Below, piece after piece: positions 1 to 6,695 of a stretch of DNA of 18,781 nucleotides. A program made the translations under genes and the position numbers. The stretch covers positions 1 through 18,781 of the forward strand of contig JANWVS010000001.1 in NCBI GenBank assembly GCA_025056835.1, given 5' to 3'. This stretch comes from Gemmataceae bacterium (GTDB taxonomy: Bacteria; Planctomycetota; Planctomycetia; Gemmatales; Gemmataceae). The number at the start of each line of letters is the position of its first letter. Position 1 is the stretch's first letter. Under the pieces are notes generated by a model. It did no database searches. It saw only the letters and a list, made by a program, of their open reading frames with translations, and was not told the DNA's origin.

Positions 1-407
1 GGCAACGGCGCAGCAACTACGCTTGGCAGCCGTAAGACGTCGAAAGCGAGGCCGAGCACCGCTTCGCCGATCTCCGTGGCGAATCCCCGGCCTCGACTGG
101 CCGACACGAGGCCGACGTGCCATCCCGCTTCCTCGCCGCCGGCAAACGCTAGGCGGCGCAGACCGCCGCAACCGACGAACCGACCATCAACCAGGCCGCG
201 GAAGCTCCAACTTCCGTAACCGTGCCGCCGCCAGTGTTCGAGTTCGCTGTCGAAGACGGCCCGGGCTTGCGCGTCGGTACGAAGCACACCGTCCCACGTC
301 AACCAGCCTGCTCCCTGGAGGTCGCGGTGCAACGCCAGCCAATCGCCCCAGTCGCTTTCCTCCAGGGCGCGGGCCGCCAGGCGCGGAGTTGAGAATTTGT
401 CGATCAC
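1..407 (-). CDS. GNAT N-acetyltransferase, RimJ/RimL-like (partial)
   Basis: The reading frame runs off the left edge, leaving about 135 N-terminal residues of a family that is usually 165-185 residues long. The protein opens MIDKFSTPRLAARALEESDW, the typical Acetyltransf_3 opening in which a ThrProArgLeu strand leads into a first helix. A GlyTrpLeuThrTrpAspGly stretch lies near residue 35. The acetyl-CoA pyrophosphate-binding motif A appears near residues 110-120 as SRGRGFATEIGEAV, fitting the R/QxxGxG/A pattern. Such enzymes move acetyl from acetyl-CoA to an amine, often a protein N-terminus or a small metabolite; the substrate cannot be told here. I chose the GTG at 405-407 because it directly precedes the conserved opening. 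A TTG further upstream is also possible. TACAAT lies at 414-419, six bases before the GTG, so the message may be leaderless. The final catalytic region is outside the window. Confidence 0.85.
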   Translation of the reverse strand, partial: MIDKFSTPRLAARALEESDWGDWLALHRDLQGAGWLTWDGVLRTDAQARAVFDSELEHWRRHGYGSWSFRGLVDGRFVGCGGLRRLAFAGGEEAGWHVGLVSASRGRGFATEIGEAVLGLAFDVLRLPSVVAAPL

Positions 408-605
408 CGAGACATTGTAGCGGCTCGCCAAGCCGCCAGGACGCGCCCCGGGCCGGCGTTTTGGGCGTCAAGTCGCAGCAGGCATGACAGCGCCACGGAG
501 CTGGCAGCAGGGCCAACGGCGCGGTACGATCAACGTCCGACGTCGCCCGCGCTTGCGGTGCGCGCCGCGAGAGGTCGATGAATGGCATCCGTACCATCCG
601 CGGTC

Positions 606-619
606 CCGTCACCAAACGG
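606..619. repeat. 14-bp direct repeat, copy 1
   Basis: The sequence CCGTCACCAAACGG occurs here and again exactly at 681-694, 75 bases away start to start. Its outer four bases (CCGT and ACGG) are inverted copies of each other, so each copy is a small imperfect palindrome of the size of a regulator half-site. Its function is unknown. Confidence 0.5.
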
Positions 620-680
620 CACGAACGGAGGCAACCGCCGCGGCATCCCGTCGGCGACCGCACCCGCGAACGATGGGCCG

Positions 681-694
681 CCGTCACCAAACGG
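681..694. repeat. 14-bp direct repeat, copy 2
   Basis: This is the second exact copy of CCGTCACCAAACGG. It lies 17 bases beyond the stop codon of the metal ABC ATPase gene, in the direction of that gene's transcription. Confidence 0.5.
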
Positions 695-711
695 ACTTCA
701 AAGCGGTCGGT

Positions 712-1461
712 TCAGCCATGCGGATGGTGATGTCGATAGAGTGCCGCCTCGGCGCCGAAGACCTGGGCGAGCACTCCTTGGCTCAGCTCGTGCGGCGAGC
801 CTTCGCACTGGATACGGCCGTCTTTGAGACACAACACTTGGTGCGCGTGCTTGTGGACGATCGACAGGTCGTGAGACACCAGCAGGATCGTCACCCCGCG
901 TTCGTGGTTGAGGCGGGCGATCAGCTGGTAGAACGATTCTTGGTCTTTGAAGTCGATGCCGGCGGCCGGCTCGTCGAGCAGCAAAAGCTCCGGATCGGGA
1001 TGCATGGCCAAGGCGAGGAGGACGCGCTGCTGTTCGCCGCCGGAAAGTTTGTCCATGGGTCGGTCGAGCAGACTCAGCGGCGCTCCCACTCGAGTCAACA
1101 TGTCGGCGATCTGCCGTCGGAGGCTGCGGGCGACCCCCAAAAAGAGCGGCCGGCGCTGCAAGCTGACGGCGAGCAGGTCGCAGACGGTCAGCGGCAGATT
1201 GGCTTCGAGGCGCAGTTTTTGCGGTACATAACCGACATGCTGCGGCGTGGCGTGCTGGTGGTCATGGCCGCAATGGAAGCGGATGGTGCCCGTGCAGGGA
1301 ATTTCCCGGAGAATGGCGCGGAGGAGGGTGGTTTTCCCCGAGCCGTTCAGGCCGATGAGCGCGACGATTTTGCCGCGCGGCAGCTGGGCCGTCACGCCTT
1401 GGAGGATCGGCACGCCGCCGAGGGTGACGCCGACGTTGTCGAGGCTGACCAGCGGGGTCAT
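712..1461 (-). CDS. Metal (Zn/Mn-type) ABC transporter ATP-binding protein, ZnuC-like
   Basis: This 249-residue cytoplasmic ATPase would power import of the metal captured by the adjacent binding protein. The ABC landmarks are all present: Walker A GLNGSGKTT (residues 37-45), Q-loop around YVPQ (78-81), signature LSGGEQQRV (139-147), Walker B LLLLDEP (159-165) and the switch histidine in VSHDLS. The length and the motif spacing fit the ZnuC/MntB/ZurA group. A His/Cys cluster (H63, C64, H66, H68, H70, H75) lies between Walker A and the Q-loop, and the C-terminus ends YRHHHPHG. Both could bind metal and are unusual for the family. The ATG overlaps the stop of the upstream binding-protein gene as ATGA, so the two are translationally coupled. 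The permease gene that normally completes the set is not downstream; a 304-bp gap and an acetyltransferase follow instead. Zinc rather than manganese is inferred from the partner protein. Confidence 0.92.
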   Translation of the reverse strand: MTPLVSLDNVGVTLGGVPILQGVTAQLPRGKIVALIGLNGSGKTTLLRAILREIPCTGTIRFHCGHDHQHATPQHVGYVPQKLRLEANLPLTVCDLLAVSLQRRPLFLGVARSLRRQIADMLTRVGAPLSLLDRPMDKLSGGEQQRVLLALAMHPDPELLLLDEPAAGIDFKDQESFYQLIARLNHERGVTILLVSHDLSIVHKHAHQVLCLKDGRIQCEGSPHELSQGVLAQVFGAEAALYRHHHPHG

Positions 1462-2420
1462 GGCAAGGCCTGGGCGAGGTTGTCGATGTTTTCGCGCATG
1501 CGGCGGAGGTACAAGCCTGGGTCGGGATTGCCGTCGGCGTCGACGCTGGCGGTCTCCATGGGGTCGATCTCGGCCAGGCGAACGGCGATTCCCTTGGCGG
1601 CGAATTCACGCTGGAGGCTTTCGGCGCCGGCCCGGGAATACTGCGGCTCGATGATGATGACGTGAACGTCTTTCTCGCGACACAACCTCGCCAGCTGGCC
1701 GGCCACTGCCTCCTGTCCCGGCTTGGGCTGTATGACGCCGACCACTTCGACATCATATTCGCGGGCGAAGTAACGCAAAAAATCGTGGGTGACGATCACG
1801 CGTCGGTTCTTCTTGGCACCCAGCTTTTCCTTACCGTAGCGGTGCAACGCGCGGAGCTGGTCGATGTAGGCGGCGGCATTCTTGTCGAATTCGTCCTTGA
1901 GCGCCGGCCGCAACTCGCCCAAACGGCGGGCCATCGCCAGGACCATCAACTCCGCCTGCTTCGGTCCCAGCCAAATATGCGGGTCGTGCTCGCCGTGCTC
2001 GCACTTGCTGCCGTCGGCATGATAGTGGACGCGCTGGTCGGCGTCGAGATGGATGAGCTGCTCCTCCGGAATTGCCGCACCGACATCAAACAGCACGTCG
2101 CTCCGCGCTCGCGCGGCACTGACCAACCGCGCGGCGAAATCGTCGACTCCCAGGCCGTTGACGAAAAACACGTCCGCCTTGGCGACTTTGATCGAGTCAA
2201 ACGGCACCGCAGTGTAATCGTGGACCCCCTTGCTGCTGAGCAAACACAGCACCTTGCCGTGCTCCCCCACCACATTGGCGGCAAAGCAGTACAATGGAGC
2301 AAACGAAGCGAGAATGCGAAGCTGCTCCGGTTTGACGTTGGCGAAGGGATCGGGAGCCTTGCTGCAGGCGGTGAGCGACATCAACCCAACAGCCATCAAA
2401 ACCATAGTTCGCCGGCACAT
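1458..2420 (-). CDS. Metal ABC transporter substrate-binding lipoprotein, ZnuA-like
   Basis: This 320-residue lipoprotein belongs to the cluster A-I (ZnuA/TroA/PsaA) metal-binding proteins. A short signal peptide ends in the lipobox LTAC, with Cys19 as the lipid attachment site. The three family histidines are visible: H67 (GVHDY), H148 (HDPHIWLGP) and H212 (VTHDF). The fourth ligand is probably the acidic residue in EIDPMET. A short His-rich stretch (residues 124-148) precedes the second ligand, as in zinc-type members. I start at the ATG at 2420, not at the longer frame opening at 2498, because it begins the signal peptide and has a GGAGGG Shine-Dalgarno (2428-2433) seven bases upstream. 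The gene overlaps the ATPase gene by four bases. It is divergent from the CRTAC1-like gene, with an inverted repeat 34 bp upstream of its start that could be its operator. A manganese role is the main alternative. Confidence 0.92.
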   Translation of the reverse strand: MCRRTMVLMAVGLMSLTACSKAPDPFANVKPEQLRILASFAPLYCFAANVVGEHGKVLCLLSSKGVHDYTAVPFDSIKVAKADVFFVNGLGVDDFAARLVSAARARSDVLFDVGAAIPEEQLIHLDADQRVHYHADGSKCEHGEHDPHIWLGPKQAELMVLAMARRLGELRPALKDEFDKNAAAYIDQLRALHRYGKEKLGAKKNRRVIVTHDFLRYFAREYDVEVVGVIQPKPGQEAVAGQLARLCREKDVHVIIIEPQYSRAGAESLQREFAAKGIAVRLAEIDPMETASVDADGNPDPGLYLRRMRENIDNLAQALP

Positions 2421-2453
2421 GGCGGAACCCTCCGAGCAGGAGAGCGGTGGACG

Positions 2454-2468
2454 TATTACAAGGTAATA
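2454..2468. promoter_or_regulatory. Inverted repeat in divergent promoter region; candidate metalloregulator operator
   Basis: TATTAC-AAG-GTAATA is a perfect 6-bp inverted repeat with a 3-base spacer, in an AT-rich island within otherwise GC-rich DNA. It sits 34 bp upstream of the metal-binding lipoprotein start and 36 bp upstream of the CRTAC1-like start. Zur and other Fur-family boxes are AT-rich palindromes of similar form, and znuA-type genes are classic Zur targets. On the minus strand TAATAC and TATATT within or beside it could act as -10 elements. The assignment to Zur is inference from shape and position only. Confidence 0.45.
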
Positions 2469-2503
2469 TAGCAAACACACGCGTTTCGAGAAGGCCAAGT
2501 TCC

Positions 2504-4225
2504 ATGTCGCGGCGCCGTGGCTGCGAGGGCTTCATCGCTTGGCGTTTGCCGGCCATGTTGCTGACCGGTTTGGCGGCTGGTGGTTGTCACCGGCCGGCGC
2601 CGAGCGATCTGGTACCGCCGGCGTCTGGATCGGTGTGGTTCGAAGATGCCACCCAAGCCGTCGGGCTGGACTTCATCCACGATGCCGGTGCGCCGGGGCG
2701 TTACTTTCTACCCCAGGTCATCGGCTCGGGAGCAGCGCTGTTCGACTGCGATGGCGACGATCGGCTCGACATTTACCTCATTCAAAACGGCGGCCCCAAT
2801 TCAGAGGCTCGGAACCAACTGTATCGGCAGCGTGCGGACGGCACCTTTGAGAATATCAGCGCCGGCAGCGGTCTGGACGTAGCAGGCCACGGCATGGGAG
2901 TAGCCATCGGCGACGTCAACAATGACGGTCGGCCCGATCTGGTGCTGACCGAGTATCGCGGCCTGCGGCTGTTTCTCAACCAAGGCGGCGGCAAGTTCAT
3001 CGAAGCGACCAAAGACTCGGGCCTGGACGACGTCCACTGGGCCACCTCGGCAAGTTTCGTCGACTACGACCGCGATGGTTGGCTCGACCTGGTGGTGGCC
3101 CACTACGTGGATTACGACCCGGCCCGGCGCTGTCCAGGGTCCGGGGGCAAAGAAGATTTCTGCCATCCGAAAACATTCGCCGGCGCCGCTGCCCGCGTGT
3201 ATCGCAACCTCGGCCGCCGCGCCGGTGTCCTGGCCGCCTTCCGCGACATGACGGCGGCCGCCGGTCTGGCCCATCGGCCCAGCAACGGTCTCGGCGTCGT
3301 CTGCGCCGACTTGAACGGCGACCGCTGGCCCGACCTTTTCCTGGCCAACGACGCCCGGCCCAATCATCTCTGGATCAATCAACGCGACGGCACCTTTCGC
3401 GAAGAGGCGCTGTCTCGCGGCTGTGCCGTCAACGCCCTGGGCCAAGCCGAAGGAAACATGGGCATCGCTTGCGCCGACCTCGACGGCGACGGCTTGTTAG
3501 ATCTGTTCGTGACGCACCTGACGGAAGAAACGCACACCCTTTGGCGGCAAGGACCGGTAGGTATTTTCACCGATCGCACCGCCGCCGCGGGACTAGCGAC
3601 GCCGACCTGGCGCGGCACCGGTTTCGGTGTCGTCGCCGCCGACTTCGACGCCGACGGCCATCTCGACTTGGCCCTGGTCAACGGCCGCGTCGCCCGCAAA
3701 CTCGGCGCCTCCGCTCTCGGCTTCCACTGGACCGATTACGCCGAACGCCATCAACTCTTCGCCAACGACGGCACCGGCAGGTTCCGCGACCTGTCGCCGA
3801 CCAACGCCCCGTTGTGCGGCACCGCCCGCGTCGGCCGCGGTTTATGCGCCGGCGACATCTTTGGCACCGGTCGCGTCGACCTGTTGGCGACCCACGTCGC
3901 TGACCGGGCCCGCGTGTACCGCAACGTGGTTGCCAATCCCGGCCACTGGTTGATCGTTCGCGCCGTGACGCCCGAATGGCGCCGAGATGCCTATGGCGCG
4001 GAGGTAACCGTCTTTGCCGGTACGCGCCGCTGGACCCGGCTGATCCAGCCCGGCTCGAGCTACTTGTGCAGCAACGATCCCCGCGCTCATTTCGGCCTGG
4101 GCGAAGTCACGGCGGTGGACCGGTTGCGCGTCGTGTGGCCCGACGGCGCGGTCGAGGAATTTCCCGGCAGTCCGGTTGATCGGCGGCTCGTTGTCCGCCG
4201 CGGTGAAGGCAAGGTGGTAGACTGA
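2504..4225 (+). CDS. CRTAC1 family lipoprotein with FG-GAP/VCBS repeats and ASPIC/UnbV domain
   Basis: This 573-residue exported protein has a lipoprotein signal ending LAAGGC. It is followed by an array of Ca-binding FG-GAP/VCBS repeats forming a predicted beta-propeller. Repeat cores of the form D-x-D/N-x-D-x-x-x-D are clear: DCDGDDRLD (81-89), DVNNDGRPD, DYDRDGWLD, DLNGDRWPD, DLDGDGLLD and DFDADGHLD. The C-terminal 70-80 residues (from about 493) match ASPIC/UnbV, with GAEVTVFAG, a PGSSYLCSND stretch and LRVVWPDGAVEEFPG. The family is surface-exposed and linked to adhesion or matrix functions, without an established enzymatic activity. I use the ATG at 2504, which opens the signal peptide, rather than the frame's first start at 2447. 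An AGAAGG lies about 10 bases upstream. The next gene, a TPR protein, begins four bases after the stop, a pairing that suggests joint function at the cell envelope. Confidence 0.93.
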   Translation: MSRRRGCEGFIAWRLPAMLLTGLAAGGCHRPAPSDLVPPASGSVWFEDATQAVGLDFIHDAGAPGRYFLPQVIGSGAALFDCDGDDRLDIYLIQNGGPNSEARNQLYRQRADGTFENISAGSGLDVAGHGMGVAIGDVNNDGRPDLVLTEYRGLRLFLNQGGGKFIEATKDSGLDDVHWATSASFVDYDRDGWLDLVVAHYVDYDPARRCPGSGGKEDFCHPKTFAGAAARVYRNLGRRAGVLAAFRDMTAAAGLAHRPSNGLGVVCADLNGDRWPDLFLANDARPNHLWINQRDGTFREEALSRGCAVNALGQAEGNMGIACADLDGDGLLDLFVTHLTEETHTLWRQGPVGIFTDRTAAAGLATPTWRGTGFGVVAADFDADGHLDLALVNGRVARKLGASALGFHWTDYAERHQLFANDGTGRFRDLSPTNAPLCGTARVGRGLCAGDIFGTGRVDLLATHVADRARVYRNVVANPGHWLIVRAVTPEWRRDAYGAEVTVFAGTRRWTRLIQPGSSYLCSNDPRAHFGLGEVTAVDRLRVVWPDGAVEEFPGSPVDRRLVVRRGEGKVVD

Positions 4226-4229
4226 CAGC

Positions 4230-5558
4230 ATGGCGACAGCATCTGCAACGCCATCCAGCCGACGGCGCTGGCGGCGAGGTTTGATATTGGCTGCTCTCGT
4301 CGCTGGCCTGGGCGCCGGCGGTTATGTCCTCCTGCGGCCGGGGTCGAGCACCGCTTTGCCGCGAATCGACATGGACGGTGTTGATCCCGCGGTGCAGCAA
4401 GCCATCGCCGAAGCCGAAGCGGCGGTCCGGGCGGCGCCGCGTTCGGCGGACGCTTGGGGTAAGCTCGGCATGGTCTTGACGAGCGCTGTCTTCGAGGAAG
4501 CAGCGCTGGCGTGCTTCCGACAAGCCGAGGCTCTCGACCCGACCAATCCGCGCTGGCCGTATTTTCAGGGGTGTATCGCCCTGGTCCACGGCGACCGGGA
4601 GGTGCTGCCCGCCCTGCGCCGCGCCGTTGCCCGGAGCGACGACACCCTCTTCGCGCCGCGGCTGCGCCTGGCGGAGGAGTGTCTTCGCGTCGGGCTGGTG
4701 GACGAGGCCCGCGGCCAATTTGAAGAGATCGTGCGCCGCGATGACAGTCACGCGCGCGCGCACCTCGGCCTGGCGCAATGTGCGTTTCACGAGCAACGCC
4801 TGGATGCCGTACCGCATCACTTGGCCCGTGCCGTGGACCATCCGCGGACACGCAAGGCGGCCTTGGCGCTATCGGCCCAGTGGCATCGACGCCGCGGCGA
4901 CGTCGTCGCAGCCGACCGCGCCTTGGCCGCTTGGGCGGAACTGCCCGAGGATCTGGACTGGCCCGACGAATTGCGCACCGAAGTCCTGCAACTGCGCGTC
5001 GGCGAAGCGGCGCGAGTGGGTTTGGCGACGGCCCTGCTCGACCAGGGACGAGAAGCCGAAGCGCTGCGGCTGTTGCACGAACTGGTGAGCGAGTATCCTA
5101 AGTCGGGGCGGGCCTGGAGCCTGCTCGGCTGGGCTTTGGCCAAGCGGCGCGATGCCGCCGGCGCCGAAAAGGCCTTGCGAACCGCCTTAGACTGCCAGGC
5201 TGACGACAGCCAAGCTCATTTCGAACTAGGCCGGCTCCGCTACCAGCAAGGCGATCGCGCCGGCGCCATCCGGCATTTTCGGGCGGCAGCGACGCTCAAG
5301 CCGAGCTACTTACAGGCCCATTTCAATCTTGGCGTTTGCCTCGAAGAAGAAGGAGATCGGGCCGGTGCTACGGCTGCCTTCCGCGCCGCCGTGTTGTGCC
5401 AGCCGCTCAGTGCCCCGGCCCAAGCCCGTCTCGGTCGGCTGCTGAGCAAAGATGACCCGGTGGCGGCCCGAAGCCACCTGGAACAAGCAATCGCGCTCAA
5501 CCCGGACGACGCCGAATCGCGCCGCCTGCTGGCGAGCCTGAAACCGCCGCACGACTGA
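4230..5558 (+). CDS. Membrane-anchored tetratricopeptide repeat protein
   Basis: This 442-residue protein has a basic N-terminus (SSRRRWRR) and one membrane segment at about residues 17-35. The rest is helical TPR repeats predicted to lie outside the membrane. The clearest repeats begin near residue 74 (AWGKLGMVL), 294 (AWSLLGWALAKRRD), 328 (AHFELGRLRYQQGDRAGAI) and 363 (AHFNLGVCLEEEGDRAGAT). Each shows the W/L-G-Y-A-F-A-P spacing, and degenerate ones lie between. TPR arrays are protein-docking scaffolds, with no catalytic residues expected. The ATG lies four bases after the CRTAC1-like stop, so the two are almost certainly co-transcribed, and the TPR protein may present or organise the propeller lipoprotein. 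No strong Shine-Dalgarno is visible, which suggests coupling to upstream translation. The partner and exact role are unknown. Confidence 0.9.
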   Translation: MATASATPSSRRRWRRGLILAALVAGLGAGGYVLLRPGSSTALPRIDMDGVDPAVQQAIAEAEAAVRAAPRSADAWGKLGMVLTSAVFEEAALACFRQAEALDPTNPRWPYFQGCIALVHGDREVLPALRRAVARSDDTLFAPRLRLAEECLRVGLVDEARGQFEEIVRRDDSHARAHLGLAQCAFHEQRLDAVPHHLARAVDHPRTRKAALALSAQWHRRRGDVVAADRALAAWAELPEDLDWPDELRTEVLQLRVGEAARVGLATALLDQGREAEALRLLHELVSEYPKSGRAWSLLGWALAKRRDAAGAEKALRTALDCQADDSQAHFELGRLRYQQGDRAGAIRHFRAAATLKPSYLQAHFNLGVCLEEEGDRAGATAAFRAAVLCQPLSAPAQARLGRLLSKDDPVAARSHLEQAIALNPDDAESRRLLASLKPPHD

Positions 5559-5657
5559 CGACGCCAACCGACGGGGGTGGTACGTCTACGAAGGGCCATT
5601 ATTGTCGCCGCCGCCGTGGATTTGTTGAATGACATTCCTTGCTGCCGCCGGTGTTGC

Positions 5658-6695
5658 ATGATCTCGATTGTCATTCCCGTGTACAACGAATGCGAAAGTC
5701 TGGCGCTGTTGCACGAGGAGATCGTGGCCAGCACGCGGCGCGCCGGCTTGGAATATGAAGTAGTCTTCGTCGACGACGGCAGCCGCGACGGCTCCTGGGA
5801 GGTGATCGCCGGCTTAGCGGCACGATATCCGGAAGTGCATGGTGTGCGTCTGCGCCGCAACTTCGGCAAGGCGGCGGCGCTGGCGGCCGGCTTCGCGGCG
5901 GCGCGCGGCGAGATCATTCTCACTCTCGACGCCGACCTGCAAGACGATCCCGCCGAGATTCCCAACTTCCTGGCGGCGCTGGCCCAAGGACGGGACGTAG
6001 TCAGCGGTTGGAAGAAGAAGCGGCTCGATCCCTGGCACAAAGTTTGGCCCAGCCGCGTCTTCAACTTCCTGGTCAGTTGGACCACCGGCGTGAAGCTTCA
6101 CGATCACAATTGCGGGATGAAGTGCTACCGGGCGGCGATCTTTCGCGAAATACGCCTGTACGGCGAGTTGCACCGCTTCATACCGGTGTTGGCGGCGGCC
6201 CGCGGCTTTCGCGTCGGCGAGATCGCCATCAACCATCGGCCGCGCCGCTTCGGCCAATCCAAGTACGGGGTCCGCCGGTTCCTCAAGGGGTTTCTCGACC
6301 TGCTGACCGTGAAGTTCCTCACCGGTTTCGGTCAACGGCCGCAACACCTGATCGGCACGATCGGGCTGGTCAGTTTCGTCGCCGGCAACCTGGCACTGTT
6401 GTACCTCTTGGCGACGTGGCTGATCAATCACTGGAGTCCGGGCACCTTCTTGCCGGTGCATGAGCGGGCGCTGCCGACGTTTGCCTTGGCGGCGTTGATC
6501 CTTGGTGCGCAGATGATGTCGATCGGGTTCCTGGCAGAGTTGATCATCGCTTATCAGAGCGGGGACCAGTTGCCGTACAGCGTCGCTGAACGAACGGAGC
6601 CTGCGGCTGTTTCGTCTCAGCGCGTGGCGACAAACTCCCACACGACGGGCCGCGACAGTGTTCCCGCAACGGATAGCGAAAGGGCCAGCGTGTGA
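5658..6695 (+). CDS. GT2 polyprenyl-phosphate glycosyltransferase, DPM1/GtrB-like
   Basis: This 345-residue inner-membrane enzyme probably transfers a sugar from a nucleotide donor to polyprenyl phosphate. GT-A landmarks are clear: the opening MISIVIPVYNE, VFVDDGS (residues 36-42), RRNFGKAAALAAGF (66-79) and the metal-binding LDADLQDDP (90-98). The stretch from WKKKRLDPWHKVWPSR through the DHNCGMKCY motif is typical of the bacterial DPM1-like branch. Two C-terminal membrane spans follow (starting LIGTIGLVSFVAG and ALPTFALAALILG), then a polar tail of roughly 50 residues. I place the start at the ATG at 5658, because the family begins directly with that first strand; the longer frame from 5577 adds a poor Cys/Arg-rich lead. 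No good Shine-Dalgarno is seen. The stop overlaps the next gene as GTGA, tying it to the GT-C-like membrane protein, which could use its lipid-linked sugar. Confidence 0.92.
   Translation: MISIVIPVYNECESLALLHEEIVASTRRAGLEYEVVFVDDGSRDGSWEVIAGLAARYPEVHGVRLRRNFGKAAALAAGFAAARGEIILTLDADLQDDPAEIPNFLAALAQGRDVVSGWKKKRLDPWHKVWPSRVFNFLVSWTTGVKLHDHNCGMKCYRAAIFREIRLYGELHRFIPVLAAARGFRVGEIAINHRPRRFGQSKYGVRRFLKGFLDLLTVKFLTGFGQRPQHLIGTIGLVSFVAGNLALLYLLATWLINHWSPGTFLPVHERALPTFALAALILGAQMMSIGFLAELIIAYQSGDQLPYSVAERTEPAAVSSQRVATNSHTTGRDSVPATDSERASV

Larger units (their letters stand above)
408..711. other. Non-coding gap where a permease gene would be expected
   Basis: These 304 bases lie between the acetyltransferase start and the end of the metal ABC ATPase gene. 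Open frames here translate to Arg-, Pro- and Cys-rich sequence without domain character or hydrophobic segments, so I see no gene and no permease remnant. The gap does contain an exact 14-base direct repeat (606-619 and 681-694) and, near its left end, a TACAAT element. I see no clear hairpin with a T-tract. Confidence 0.6.

Noticed and set aside
187..690. 167-residue minus-strand open frame overlapping the acetyltransferase start
   Set aside because: The product is Arg/Cys/Pro-rich without domain character, while the overlapping minus-strand frame ending at 407 reads as a good GNAT protein.
484..1665. 393-residue open frame on the plus strand
   Set aside because: It lies antisense to the clear ATPase and binding-protein genes, has no recognisable domain, and is the mirror frame expected in GC-rich DNA.
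1662..2471. 269-residue plus-strand frame opposite the binding-protein gene
   Set aside because: Antisense mirror of a gene with a lipobox and all conserved metal ligands.
3079..3903. 274-residue plus-strand frame inside the CRTAC1-like gene
   Set aside because: Very Arg-rich off-frame translation of the FG-GAP repeat region.
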